DNA of 64,000 nt from Molossus alvarezi (lineage: Eukaryota; Chordata; Mammalia; Chiroptera; Molossidae), in NCBI GenBank assembly GCA_037176705.1, contig CM073885.1, forward strand, positions 167,080,290 to 167,144,289. Direction: 5' to 3'. Below, one piece after another: positions 13,201 to 27,644 of this stretch. The notes under the pieces were generated by a model. That model had not been told where the DNA came from and ran no database searches. It was given only the letters and a program-made list of their open reading frames with translations. Position 1 is the stretch's first letter. Each line of letters opens with the position of its first letter. The position numbers and the translations under genes are program-made.

Positions 13201-14445
13201 GTATACACCAAGGGGAAAAATTGCCCAAAGTCAAAGATCCATCCAACTTAGTATTGTTATTGTTTCTAGAAAATAAAAATGGACAAATACCTGATGTAAC
13301 TTAACTTAAATTGAAAACGTTTAAAATCTGTCAACTTTTAATGGAGGGAATTCAAAATGCCAAAAATGAAGACGGCTGATAAAATACTTAGATTTTAGCT
13401 TGAAGATTGTCCAAGTGATACTTGAGCTTACTCATAGTCACTATTTTAGTGCGATGTCTGTAAAAATTTTCCTTGTGCTCCTTGGAAAATTGTATTGAAT
13501 CCATGTACTAAACCAAAAGATATTTCAGAAAGAGCTGATTTTCTATTGGAGACAGGAAAAATAGAAAAGGCAATGCAAATGACCAAATCACAATGGTTAT
13601 AAATCATAGCCAGGGAATAGCTATGTTTTAGTAAAACATACTCTCCCAGAAAGTGGACTTAACACAGACACTCCACTACAGTCATGCTAAGAGTAGTTGT
13701 TTCAGCTTGTGGGTATAACTTTAAGTTATTGTATTAAGTTCAGTAGGAAAATGAATGCATTACCCTGGTACTATACATATTTAAAATTTTTCAATTTTCT
13801 GCAGATTGATTATGTTTAAAGCTCAAATAGATGTTAGATTTTTAAAAGTTATGTATATTTCTTTACATCACAAGTCACAGGAAAAACATATGCACTGTCA
13901 CCCAGAGATAGATAAAGAACAACCATGCATATTAATTAAGTCATTCACACAGAATTTTATGTCTAAAGCTGGTAATAATTTATCAAGAACTAGGGATGTT
14001 AAAATGGCAATTTTATTGCTTAATTACCATTGTGGGAATGACTTTAAGGAGGGAAGTCTAAAATAAAACAAAGTGGAAAATCTGTTCTATCAGAAAGATT
14101 GTTTTAGTGTAGCATGGAGTATATCACATTTGTTACAAGGAAGGTACCAAGCAAGGAGTTAGGATGTTAACTCCATCTGGAGCCTGAGTGGTTTCCTTAC
14201 AATGACAGGTGTGTAGATGGGCTGGTTTTCCTGTGGGTTAGGGATGCAGAGGAAGATCACATGAACCAGACTTATCTCTGCTGCTTAGTGAGTTCAGACT
14301 TTAGTCATTTCCATTTCACCTTTGCAATTTTGTTTCGTCTGCAAAGCTTTTAGTGTTTTTCATTTTGAGATTTAACTCTATCATTGCTACCAATGTTAGT
14401 CTTTCTATTCAATTCTAGGGAAAATATTATTAATAATAATAATAA
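10236..14445. other. Long non-repeat intronic-type stretch
   Basis: No exon or mobile element is recognised. There is a C-rich run near 10914-10930 and a short T run near 12300. The longer reading frames, such as the one around 12109-12501, run through low-complexity T tracts and show no domain signature or good splice sites. A short TAA/AAT microsatellite closes the stretch at about 14428-14446. Confidence 0.5.
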
Positions 14446-14448
14446 TCT
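14428..14448. repeat. (TAA)n-type microsatellite
   Basis: About six AAT/TAA units in a row, immediately before the MaLR LTR. Confidence 0.85.
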
Positions 14449-14785
14449 CTGCTCTGAACTGAATGTTTGTGTCACCCCAATATTTGTATTTTGAAACCCT
14501 AATCTCCAATGTGATGACATTAGGAGTGGGACCTCTGGGAGGTAATTAGGGTTCGGTTAGGTCATAAAGGTGCCTCTCTCATGATGAAATTAGTGTCCTA
14601 ATAAGAAGTAAAAGAGACAAGAGCTATCTCTGTGTGCATGTACCAAAGAAGGCCATGTAAGGACATACTAGGAACAGAGTCCTCACCAAGAACCCAGCCA
14701 TGCTGGCAACCTGATCTTGGACTTCAGCCTCCAGCACTGTGAGAAAGGGGTGTCCGTTGTTTAAGCGATCCCATGTGTACTGCTG
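14449..14785 (+). mobile_element. MaLR (ERVL-MaLR, MLT1-like) solitary LTR
   Basis: The stretch follows the mammalian MLT1 LTR pattern from memory: near the start a CTGAATGTTTGTGTC-like block, then GGAGGTAATTAGG, then AGCCTCCAGCACTGTGAGAAA and a TTGTTTAAG block near the 3' end. It has no coding sequence. These are long terminal repeats of very old retrovirus-like elements shared by placental mammals. The exact subfamily is not certain, and the 3' border is approximate. Confidence 0.75.
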
Positions 14786-15021
14786 CCCCGTGTCTGAGCC
14801 TTGCAGTGCTTGCCAGGCCTTATCGTCAAACCGTGTCTTGGTTAAACCATGTCTCTGGCCTCTGTTCATTCCTACATGGCAGGGCCTAAGGAAACAGCGG
14901 CAACTCCATCTTCCCACTTACAAACGCCACCATTTCCAAAGTTTGGCTCCAGAGTAAGAAACACTTTTCTCAATTTGCTCTCTTTGCTACTCTCAAATAC
15001 AAACATGTTTGGGCTTGTTTG

Positions 15022-15333
15022 TTTGTTTTTTTTAATTAATTTTTGTTACAGATGTTTCTCCTTTTTCCCCCACTGATTCCTCCCAACTCCTCCCTCCCTA
15101 CCCCTTCCCCAGTTTGTTGTCCATGTCCACTGTTCATGCATACAATCATATAAGTTCTGTGGTTTATCTCTCCCCCACCACCCCCTCTTCCGGGGATTGT
15201 CAGTCTGTACCCCACTTCACGTCTCTGTGACTACCCCATTCCTCGGACTGTTATGTTCATTATATTCCAAAAATAAGTGAGATCATATGAAACTTGTCTT
15301 TCTCTGTTTGGCTTGTTTCACTTAGGATGATAC
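15022..15333 (-). mobile_element. 5'-truncated L1 (3' UTR and last ORF2 codons)
   Basis: A 312-bp L1 3' end in antisense, with the T-rich tail at about 15022-15050 followed by the bat L1 3' UTR and the ORF2 C-terminus. Perfect 14-bp target-site duplications (TTTGGGCTTGTTTG) lie at 15008-15021 and 15334-15347. Confidence 0.93.
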
Positions 15334-15347
15334 TTTGGGCTTGTTTG

Positions 15348-15989
15348 GTTTTTAATATTTGCTCACTCTGGTGGGATAACAGAGAGTAAAGAGGAAAACA
15401 CAGATAATTTCAGAATCTTATCATCTCTTCTTTTGAGTAGTGGTCTTCTCGCCTACCATTCTCAATCACTTCTGAGATGGAAAATGAGTTGTATCTACTT
15501 TCCACGAGGATCATCTCATTAACTTCCTTTTCCTAAGACATCACCCATGTCCACCATTTCTTCCTAAGGGGAACTGTTTGCTACTTTACATTGAAATGGT
15601 CCAAAGATGGAGCTAAGGCTACTGGTTTCTGAAAGACAGAAGATCTGTAAATGATTGCAGTGCATTTGCCAAGAAATGTCAGATGTAACTTCCATTTATT
15701 TAAATGTTAACCTGAACTTAGGAAAAAGAGAAATCCCCAGTTGAGAGAAACAGAGAAAGTATTTAGAAATAGAACAGAAGGCATGATGTGACTGCCAGAG
15801 TTAGGGAGTAACAGCATATGGGATGGATGAGAGGGAGGCAAAGGGAAAGAGGGCCGGGGGTATAACATCCTGGGGCTGGGTGCCAGTGGGATTCCAGAAG
15901 AAACAACTCAGTTTATCTAGAAGGACTCTTCTACTAACTAGGAGATAAATGATCCTCACAGAAAAATCAAACATGGTAAATAATGGGAG
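15348..15989. other. No feature recognised
   Basis: Ordinary non-coding sequence with a purine-rich patch around 15820-15855. Nothing exon-like is seen. Confidence 0.45.
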
Positions 15990-16490
15990 CCAGCTTCCAA
16001 ATAGCCCCTAATGATCCCTAATCTTGGTATTCATGACCTGCATCCCACTCCCCCCTCAGACTGAGTAGGATTGACTTGTAGAACCAATGACCCATGTGAC
16101 AGTGACTATGTGTGATTTCCAAAGCTAGGTTTCTGCTGTCTTCTCTTGGATCATTCACTCTAAGGAAAGCCAGACACTGAGTCAAAAGAAGCCCTATAGA
16201 GAAAGTCCATGAACTAAGACCTCCTGCCAACAGCAGCACTACCTCCCTAAGCATGCGAGCAAGCCCCCCGCAGAAGCAGATCCCCAGGGCCAACCAAGCC
16301 TTTAGAGGACTGCACCTTGGCTGACATTGTAACGACACCTTGTGAGACTCTCAGGCAGACCCACCAAGCTGAACCTCTTCTGCATTTCACACTCGTAGAA
16401 ATTGTGAGCGATAATGAGTGTTTAACCGTATAAACTCCTAAGGTGTGTAGAAATTTGTTATGCAAAAATAGAAAACTAATAAACAAATAA
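15990..16490 (+). mobile_element. MaLR-type LTR, old and diverged
   Basis: The stretch contains blocks typical of MLT1-class LTRs: CCTAATGATCCC near the 5' side, a CTGCACCTTGGCTGACATTG block, then AGAAATTGTGAGCGATAAT followed by a GTTATGCAAAAATAGAAAACTAAT end. The orientation is plus and there is no coding capacity. The subfamily and exact borders are uncertain. Confidence 0.6.
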
Positions 16491-16549
16491 TTTAAAATAT
16501 TAAAGGATTCCAAGCCTTAAGAAAATGCCATGACCTTGTTAAAAAAAGG

Positions 16550-17850
16550 AAACAACAGTACATTTTGAAAAAGAAATCAAATTACTCTTCTTGATATGAG
16601 AAATAAAATCAAGGAAATAAAAATCTCAGTGGATGAATTAAATACCCGAAAGACAACGTCAATATTGTAATTAGTCAAATGGAAAATAGCTATGTGGAAA
16701 TTTCAGGGTGAAGCATATAGATATAGAGAAGGAAAATGGGAAAGGTAGATTTATTTGAAGGATAGACCATAAAAGCTAATGGAGTTCCAGAGAGAGAAAA
16801 AGAAAATTGACAAGAAGCAATTTTCAAAGTGTAATTGCTGAGAATTAATGGAATACATGGATTTAAGAAGCGTAGAGGGATGATCGCATTGTAAGATATA
16901 GAAATGTTGAATCACTATATGGTACACCTGAAACTAATATAACCAATATATGATTGTATACCAACTATACTTAAATAAAATATAATTAATTAATTAAAAA
17001 AGAAGCCTAGTGAACCTCATGCAAATATAATAGGAATAAATCCAGGTCTAAACTTATAGAAATGTATTAGAAAAACAACAAAGAAAAGAGACCATGTTAA
17101 ATACAGAGATTAAAATACAATTATAAAAGAACCACAGTCAGACTGATAGCTGACTTTACAATGGCAAGAATGAGATCAGAAGACGTGAATGTTATATTCA
17201 AAATTCTGAGAAATTATAACTTAGTTTACAACAAAACAAAGCTCAGAAGTGAGAGTGAAAAAAGATTTTCAGAGACTAACACACAAAACTAAACAAACAG
17301 ATTGTAGTGCACTGGACTCTTTGGTTCTACCCAATAAACCATGTAAATGTGAGCATCAGAAAGAGATAAAATGAACTCAATGAGGACAGATATGCAAAAG
17401 GAAATAGACAGTAAAGAAAATGGCAAACACATGGGTTTATATAGATATACCAAAAGATGATGAGTATGTAATACAACCAGAATATACACTGCTGAGAAGT
17501 ATAGAAACTGATGCAATTACATTGGAAACAGTTTGGCATTACCCAGCTGAAGCTGCGCATGCTCTGTCACCAAGCAATTCCACTCCTGATACAGCAGGAG
17601 AAAAGTAAGAAAGAGGTAAACAAAACCTCAAATGGAATCAACTAAAAACCACTAATGGCTGAACATGTAATATATTCATATAGTGAAATATTATACAACA
17701 TTTAAAATAATTGAACTACAAGAATGCTCATGGTCATGGATGGATTAATACACGATGTTGAGTAAAAGATCAAGTTGAAGAACATTAAATACAGAATGAA
17801 TCCATTCATCTAGAGTTCAAATCTAAACAAGAGTTTATTTATTTAAAAAG
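16550..17850 (+). mobile_element. Ancient L1/HAL1 debris
   Basis: A diverged plus-strand mosaic. Part of it (about 17030-17290) resembles the ORF1 C-terminal half: a deep A-rich stretch with an AAAATTCTGAGAAATTATAA motif like the end of the RNA-binding region. Another part (about 17520-17845) resembles the end of ORF2 and the 3' end of old L1M elements, with the GATGGATTAATACACGATG pattern. A younger short L1 end (16876-16999) is inserted in it. No reading frame survives. Borders and family are approximate. Confidence 0.5.
16876..16999 (+). mobile_element. Short L1 3'-end insertion
   Basis: The last ~124 bp of an L1M-type 3' UTR (GTTGAATCACTATATGGTAC, then ACACCTGAAACTAATATAAC) ending in an A/T-rich tail. 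It is flanked by 11-bp near-perfect duplications, AAGAAGCGTAG at 16865-16875 and AAGAAGCCTAG at 17000-17010. This is a separate, 5'-truncated retrotransposition event inside older debris. Confidence 0.75.
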
Positions 17851-17857
17851 GACCTAC

Positions 17858-18050
17858 ATGGGCCCTGGCTATTATGGTTCAGTTGGTTGCAGCATCATTC
17901 ATAAACTGAAAGGTTGTGGGTTTGATTCCCCAGTCAGTGTGCATACAGGAAGAAACCAGTCATATGTTTTGGCTTCTCTCTCTCTCTCTCTCTCTCTCCT
18001 TTCCTGTCTCTCTAAAATCGATAAGCATATCCTCAGGTGAGGATTAAAAA
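17858..18050 (+). mobile_element. VES SINE, diverged, hairpin-tailed
   Basis: It has a tRNA-like head (GGTTCAGTTGGTTGCAGCAT) with a decayed B box GGTTTGATTCC, an internal (TC)n run at about 17975-17999 and the tail inverted repeat ATCCTCAGGTGAGGAT. Perfect 12-bp target-site duplications (AAAAGGACCTAC) lie at 17846-17857 and 18051-18062. Confidence 0.9.
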
Positions 18051-18062
18051 AAAAGGACCTAC

Positions 18063-18613
18063 TTGTTGCTCACCGAATAGTCACTATTCTACGTATTTCA
18101 CAATGTTAACACATTTAATCACACAGTGATGTAATAAATAAATGTTATACAACTTTGCTTGGTATATATGCAGATGAACTGAGTGATAATCTCTATCATA
18201 ACCTTATGCTATGCTATGAAACTGTAATGAAAGATTTTTCTGCCTTATCCACTAGACTATAAGCTATTTTATTGCAGTGGTTGCATGTTTGGCTTTAACT
18301 CCATTGCACCTATTATGTGTATGACATAGGAATGTTATTAATAAATATTTATTCAATGATTTACTATATCAGTTAACTTTTATAAGTTTCTTCTAAATTC
18401 TGTAATTTCAGAAATTATTTCTTTACTTTTTTAAATACTACTAGATGAATACTTCTGGTGTGGGTCTCTGTGCAACTTTGAATCTTAAATGTGTGAGGAT
18501 GTGTGAAACAAAGACCAGGAGATGTTAGATTCATTAATTGACCTGGTGGACAAGAAGGTTTCATCAGACCTTGACGCTATTCCCTTGCGGCAGCACCTGG
18601 AACTCCCTTGGTT
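18063..18613. other. No feature recognised
   Basis: AT-rich intronic-type sequence without open exon-like frames or recognisable repeats. Confidence 0.45.
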
Positions 18614-18627
18614 TCTGTTGATACTTT

Positions 18628-19350
18628 TTTTTTTTTTTTTTTTATTGATTAATTTTTGTTACAAATGATTCTCCTTTTTTCCCCCACTGATTCCCCCCTC
18701 CCCCTTCCCTCCCTGCCCCTTCCCCAGATTGTTTTCCATGTCCACTGTTCATGCATACATGCATATAAGTTCTGTGGTTCATCCCTCTCTCACCTCCCCA
18801 CTCCTTAGGGGATTGTCCTCAAACTGTTATGTTCATTATATTCCACAAATCAGTGAGATCATATGAAATTTGTCTTTCTCTGTTTGGCTTGTTTCACTTA
18901 GGATGATACTTTCCAGGTCCCTCCATGTAGTCTCAAAGGATAAGAGATCTTTCTTTCTTACCGCTGCGTAGTACTCCATTGTGTATATGTACCACAGCTT
19001 TTTAATCCATTCATCTACTGATGGGCACTTGGGCTGTTTCCAGATCTTAGCGATTGTAAATAGTGCTGCTACAAAGATGGGGGTACATATATTCTTTCTG
19101 ATTGGTGTTTTATGCTTCGTAGGGTATATTCCTAGAAGTGGGATCACACACCTGTCAGAATGGCTGCCATCAACAAATCATCAAACAACAAGTGTTGGCG
19201 AGGGTGTGGAGAAAAGGGGACTCTAGTATACTGTTGGTGGGAATGCAGACTGGTGCAGCCACTATGGAAAACAATATGGTGTCACCTCAAAAAATTAAAA
19301 ATTGATCTCCCATTTGACCCAGTGATCCCACTTCTAGGAATATACCCTAC
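18628..19350. mobile_element. L1 with inverted 5' end (twin-priming product)
   Basis: From 18628 to about 19147 the L1 3' UTR and ORF2 C-terminus are antisense ([16 protein letters not shown], then [19 protein letters not shown]). From about 19148 to 19350 the adjoining upstream ORF2 segment is in sense orientation ([24 protein letters not shown], broken here across frames). Perfect 14-bp target-site duplications (TCTGTTGATACTTT) at 18614-18627 and 19351-19364 enclose both halves, so it is one insertion. About 28 bp are present in both halves, so 19119-19146 is an inverted repeat of 19322-19350. Confidence 0.93.
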
Positions 19351-19649
19351 TCTGTTGATACTTTAAGCCCCGTTCTTAGGCCTCCTATTCATTCAGTGAG
19401 CTCTGAATACTTTTTCAATAATTTCCATCTGTGCCTTCACCTGTTTTGATAATCAAAGTTATCAGAGTTTTTTGATATTTAGAGTTATTTGCCATTGTTA
19501 GGGCCAAGAACCGGAATTATGTGCTTACATAAAAAAGTTTAGGAGATTAGCAAGTACTATCAAATATTTTTTATCATGTTGAACATGAAGCATACTTAGA
19601 AAAGCTTGCTGTGTAAAATCTGTAAAGAAATGAAGTATCTGCTAAATGA

Positions 19650-21342
<1,693 letters not shown>

Positions 21343-21350
21343 ACAAATGT

Positions 21351-21579
21351 GTGTGTGTTTTGTTTAAACTCTTTTTCTTTATTGATTTTAGAGAGAGAGG
21401 AAGGGAGAGGGAGCGAGAGACAGAAACATCCATGAGAGAGAACATCGATTGACCACCTCCTGCATGCCCCTCACTGGGGATTGGGCCCACAACCTGGGCA
21501 TGTGCCCTGACTGGCAATCGAACTGATGACCTCTTGGCGCATGGTTCAAAGCTCAACCACTGAGCCACAAAAGCAAGGC
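21351..21579 (-). mobile_element. VES SINE, type without tail hairpin
   Basis: In antisense, the head near 21550-21579 is decayed (TTTGTGGCTCAGTGGTTGAG). The body reads GCATGTGCCC and GGATTGGGCCCACA, and the purine-rich tail is GAGAGAGAGGAAGGGAGAGG. It has 8-bp duplications ACAAATGT at 21343-21350 and 21580-21587. It lies in the intron upstream of the MAM exon, in the opposite orientation to the two SINEs downstream of that exon. Confidence 0.87.
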
Positions 21580-21601
21580 ACAAATGTTTTGTTTTGTTGT
21601 T

Positions 21602-21767
21602 GTTTTTTATCCTTTGATTTTTAGAGAGAGAGAGATTGAATTATTGTTCCACTTATCATGCATTCATTGGTTGCTTCTTGTATGTGTGTGCCCTGACCAG
21701 TGATCAAACCCGCACCTGTAGAGTATTGGGACAATGCTCTAACCACTGAGATACCTGGCCAAGGCCC
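21602..21767 (-). mobile_element. VES SINE, shortened and diverged
   Basis: In antisense, the head reads GGCCTTGGCCAGGTATCTCAG and the B-box region reads GGTTTGATCAC. The body is shorter than in the other copies, about 165 bp. No clear target duplication is seen. It is adjacent to another minus-strand VES copy. Confidence 0.75.
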
Positions 21768-23255
<1,488 letters not shown>

Positions 23256-23266
23256 AAAGCACTGTT

Positions 23267-23488
23267 GCCTGGCCACTGTGGCTCAGTGGTTGAGCATCGA
23301 CCCATGCACCAAGAGGTCGCTGGTTCGATTCCTGGTCAGGGCACATGCCCAGGCTGTGGGCCCGATCCCCAGTGGGGGCATGCAGGAGGCGGCCAGTCAA
23401 TGTTCTCTCTCATCGATGTTTCTATCTCTTTCTCCCTCTCCCTTCCTCTCTCTCTAAAAATAGATAAAGGAAAAAAAATTGCAAAAAG
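23267..23488 (+). mobile_element. VES SINE, type without tail hairpin (first of a pair)
   Basis: A well-preserved head with A box TGTGGCTCAGTGGTTGAGCA and B box GGTTCGATTCC, then GGGCACATGCCCAGGCTG, a (TC)-rich stretch and a CTCTCTAAAAATAGATAAA tail. The target duplication AAAGCACTGTT at 23256-23266 matches AAAGCATTGTT at 23489-23499. Confidence 0.93.
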
Positions 23489-23499
23489 AAAGCATTGTT

Positions 23500-23718
23500 A
23501 AACCTGGCTAGTATGGCTCAGTGGATTGAGCATCATCCTGTGGACTGAGAGGTCCAGGTTCGATTCCTGGTCAGGACACATGCCTGGCTTGCAGGCTTGA
23601 TCTCCAGGGGGGGCGTGCAGGAGGCAGCCTATCGATGTCTTTCTCTTGCATTGATGTTTCTATCTCTCTCTCCCTTCCTCTCTGTCTAAAAAAATTAATA
23701 AACACATATTTTTTTTAA
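23500..23718 (+). mobile_element. VES SINE (second of a pair)
   Basis: The head is CCTGGCTAGTATGGCTCAG, the B box is GGTTCGATTCC and the tail is TCTGTCTAAAAAAATTAATA. It is flanked by AAAGCATTGTT (23489-23499) and AAAGTACTGTT (23719-23729), the same target motif that flanks its upstream neighbour. Confidence 0.92.
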
Positions 23719-23729
23719 AAAGTACTGTT

Positions 23730-25237
23730 AATATGATGTTTTAAAATGATCGTTCATTTCTCCCTACCGAACCCCCTTCTCCTTCTCCTCCTTCACTTCC
23801 TTGCCACTTTGCTCTTTTCCCATCTTTGCTCTTCACCATCATTTATTTGGGCCTTTGAAGCTATGGCTTCAAAGAAAACGGATGGTGTATCGGCTGCCCT
23901 GCTCGTGACCGGCTGTGCTCAAGGGAGCCTTGGGGGGCAATGATTCCCTCTTCCTGGGCTGGCTCTTTCACGCAGGCTGGCTGAGCTCTCCCTTGCTGTC
24001 GTTCTGTTCTGTTAAAATGGTTCCAGTTTTACCGTCATTTGAGTTCAGCATTAGCAGTCAAGCTGCCCAAAGTATGTAGAGTAGCAGATATCAATACTTT
24101 GTTTTGATCACATATGACAGTTGGCAAATCATTTTTGAAATGTCAATACGCAATTTTTTCCTTGGGCTGCTTCTGATTCATAAAAATGCATTGGTTAATT
24201 TCAGAAACTTTCTCTGCCTTGTGCAAATAAATCACACCTCATTAAAAATCTGTATTTCCATGAAGAAAAAGGCAGGCTGGAATCTCACTTCTAAGTGGTA
24301 AAGGTATAGATAGAAATATGGTAACCTATTATAAGCTCAGTAATGTATTAATTTTTAATGTTTGTCTCTTAGCCCTACCACCCCCAGGAGACTGCATATT
24401 CCGTGAATAATGGAAGGGGTTGTGATTTCCTACTGTATTGCATTATTTCTAAGTGATGAGTATGTAATAGGTCTCCATGATTATTTGATGTATGGATTAG
24501 TTGGCGATTGGGATCTATGTATTTATTCTTTATAATTACAGACTACACACCACAATATTAAATGTATTTTAAATAAGAACACTTAATGGTCAAAAATGTT
24601 TAATAGATGTGCTTTGCATGGCAATTGTTATCGGACTTAACCAGACCCAATTACGCAGCAGTTGCTGGCGGAAAGACGACTTTGAGATGGTTTTATGAGG
24701 AGGAGCCTTGTTGCTCGCCAGCTCACAAGGAGCACACTGGGGTTGCCACCTCAGCAGTGCATCCCTGAACTTGGATCCCTCTTTCTTCAGGGAAATCATG
24801 TACAAACATCACAGTGCACTCGTCATCACGTGTGTAGGTGGAACATTCCTGCACTCTCACAGTTAGCAAACATGCCTATACGAACATTGCATGTTCAAAA
24901 ATGGCAGAAAATCTCCACTCCTGGGAGGGGACTTTAGTATTACAATGACAAGACAAGGAGAAAAATTCTGGAGGAGGTCAGTAGAGAGTCCTTAGGCTGC
25001 TGGGACCAGCCTGAGGCTATTCGACCCGAATTAGCCCTCTGGTTCTGCAAATCATCCCTGGCTTTCCTTTAAAAGACAGGTCTGGGAATGATCAAAGTTA
25101 GGGATGGGATAGGTATGTAAAAGTTTAACTAACTAAGATTTAGCTCTTCTCTTAAACTCTTAGCATATCACATGATGTGGTTAGCCCACCTTATAACAAT
25201 TAAGGTGATCTAAGTGCATTTACAGGTTAATCTAAAC
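23730..25237 (+). other. Intronic-type sequence, no feature recognised
   Basis: A pyrimidine-rich run lies at about 23770-23810. The reading frames at 23746-23943 and 24695-24937 show no domain or splice context and are dismissed. Confidence 0.5.
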
Positions 25238-25243
25238 AAAGTT

Positions 25244-25478
25244 ATTAATTTTTAAAGTAATGTTTTATTGATTACTTAGAGAGAGAAGAAGGGAGAGGTA
25301 GAGAGAGATAGAAACATTGATGAGAGAAAGAAGTATTAACATTAATCTGCGGCCTCCTGTACACCCACTATTGGGGATCGAGCTCATAACCCAGGCTTGT
25401 GCCCTGACCGGGAATCAAACCAGCGACCTCTTGGTGCACATAGGTTGATGCTCAACCACGGAGCCACACCAGCCAGGC
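25244..25478 (-). mobile_element. VES SINE, type without tail hairpin
   Basis: In antisense, the head is CTGGCTGGTGTGGCTCCGTG and the B-box region is GGTTTGATTCC, followed by the AGAGAGAGATAGAAACATTG purine tail. Short AAAGTT repeats flank it at 25238-25243 and 25479-25484, a possible short target duplication. Confidence 0.88.
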
Positions 25479-25484
25479 AAAGTT

Positions 25485-27387
25485 CAGAATTTTAAATAAA
25501 AGTTAGTAAATGCTAGGCAACCTGCAAGGCTGCATACATATATTAGGTTACGCAATGAATCCTGGAGGAGGCAGAGTCCCTAAGGTCACATCTCCTCTAG
25601 CCTTCCTCTCCCTTCTCTCTAGGCTTCAAGGAAGGTTTGACCTTTTTTTACTTTGTGGTAAGAGATAATTCTTATGCATCATATACCCAATCTATGGCTT
25701 ATAGTAAAACTTCAAGTTCAGTTTTCCAAATTTTGTATTTTTTTTATATTTAAAGGGAAGGTATTCTAATTTATAAAATGCGTTTCCCTCTCAAGTGTCT
25801 GGCTCTTGAAATCTAAGTCCAGATTTTTAACATCATTGTGTCTGAATAGTTTTAAAGATCAGTTTTAGAAATCAAAAAGCTGTGCACCGATTTTGTCTTT
25901 CTCTGCATATCCCATGGTGCCAGTTCTCCCTAAGGCAAAGATTGCTTCTGGCTCGGGTTGGTGAAGACCATTCATCAGCAAGTGCAGCAGAAAGGAAGTA
26001 CATGGACATGTCTTAACATATTCTCACACTTTCTGTACTTAATGCAGCAATATTGAGTCTAGAAAAGTTATGGTGGTATAGGGATATGTAGGGAAGTTCT
26101 CGTTGCGTAGTCTAGTCTTAGATGTGTTTTTCGTCATTAAAATGAAATGGTAAAAGCTAAATAAAGGGATAATCCAAGTAACATCCCACTGTGTATGTGT
26201 ACACGCTTTAATCTTTTAACCTGAGGATCTGGAGTTCATTCTGTGGTCTAAAACAGGACTATATCTTTGATTTTTTACTTTCTTATACGTGGGAGAGTAG
26301 CAGCATTCCATATGGCTACTTTATTCAATATAGCTACTTTATTCAACACTTTTATATGACTTAGAAAAAGTCATCTCTTTTTCTCAGGCTGGGCATTTGA
26401 AGCCATGACCTTGGCACAGGTCTTGTTGAATGGATTCTCCCTTCATCCTGCTCAGCTGGGACCAACTAAGGGCACCTGGCATGACTTTTTTTCTAAGATT
26501 TAAATCAAGACATACAGAAGTAAATATTGTTCTCAATTATGATCCAGTGAAATAAGAAAGTGTATTCAGTGTAAATATTATCAGTTGCAATTTGCATGTT
26601 CTTTTAAGATTGGAGTTGGATGAAATTTGCATTTTCTTCAATTTATGCAGTGAAAAAGAACATCTAAGACAAGTTATTTTTGTAGGATTTTGGAAAAAGA
26701 ACAAATCTTGTTAAAAAAACAAAACAAAACAGAAGAAACATGAGTTATATCCATTCATTCTACAGGAAATACTAGGGAATTTGAAGGAAAAAATAGTACT
26801 CCTACTCAGCTGAGAACTTTTTAAAATTGTTATTTGCTTATAATTGAATCAAGATATTTGAATCACCTAACATCCAGGCTTTATGGATAATTCAAATTTA
26901 AATATGTTTAGAATGTTGTAGACTTGGAAATATTGTGCAATGATTCTTTCCAGTTTGTAATTTTATATGACCTCACAATCCTCTCCTCTGACCTCAACAG
27001 TCAGTTTAATTGGCCAAGTCTATTAACCCAGGACATTTTATGATAGACCGTAAATTGGTTCATAGCTAAGTAACATAATTTATGATCATTTTATCTCAAA
27101 GAAAGAGCTTTTGTTTGACTCAATTTATTCATTTTCTACTGAGAGAAATCAAGGAGAGCAAGGTTCTGAGTCCTTGGTCCTCAAATCCCCTTTGACTAAA
27201 TGCTCATTTATGGTTTAATGAGGCTTAATATTAAGATTTATTAGGAATAAGAAATCTTTCCCTTGGGCAAAATTATGATCTCCACATTTTATTGTTCATG
27301 TGGAATGGTGTGTGGTGGAACATGTATGCATATGCTAGGTTAGTTGTTTCTAACAGTGCTCATAGAAGTCTCAGGGATGTTTCTTCA
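25485..27387 (+). other. Intronic-type sequence, no feature recognised
   Basis: AT-rich sequence with no repeat or exon that I can support. A short (AAAAC)n-like patch lies at 26714-26731. Confidence 0.5.
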
Positions 27388-27400
27388 AGATGTGAATTTA

Positions 27401-27584
27401 GCCCGGCCAGTGTGGCTCAGTGGTTGAGCGTTGACCCATGCACCAAGAGGTTGCTGGTTTGATTCCTGGTCAGGACACATGCTCAGGTTGTGGGCCCAAT
27501 CCCCAGTGGGGTCACGCAGGAGGTGGCCAGTCGATGTTCTCTCTCATCGATGTTTCTATCTCTCTCCCTTTCCCTTCCTCTCTC

Positions 27585-27618
<34 letters not shown>

Positions 27619-27633
27619 ATAAAGAAAAAAAAA
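27401..27633 (+). mobile_element. VES SINE with long poly(A) tail
   Basis: A clear head (CCCGGCCAGTGTGGCTCAG), B box GGTTTGATTCC and a CTCTCTCTAAAA tail running into about 27 consecutive A residues (27588-27615). Target duplications AGATGTGAATT (27388-27398) and AGATGTGGATT (27634-27644) differ at one base. The long A tail and little-diverged body suggest a relatively young copy. Confidence 0.93.
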
Positions 27634-27644
27634 AGATGTGGATT

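Noticed and set aside
14624..14957. Overlapping frames on both strands
   Set aside because: They lie within and just after a MaLR LTR and show no conserved domain.
19160..19366. Plus-strand frame with [22 protein letters not shown]
   Set aside because: It is the L1 ORF2 C-terminal region, in sense orientation only because of the inverted 5' segment of the twin-priming insertion.
23267..23400. tRNA gene candidate with A and B boxes
   Set aside because: The boxes belong to the tRNA-derived head of a VES SINE followed by a SINE body, A-rich tail and target duplications. The same applies to all other tRNA-like hits in the window.
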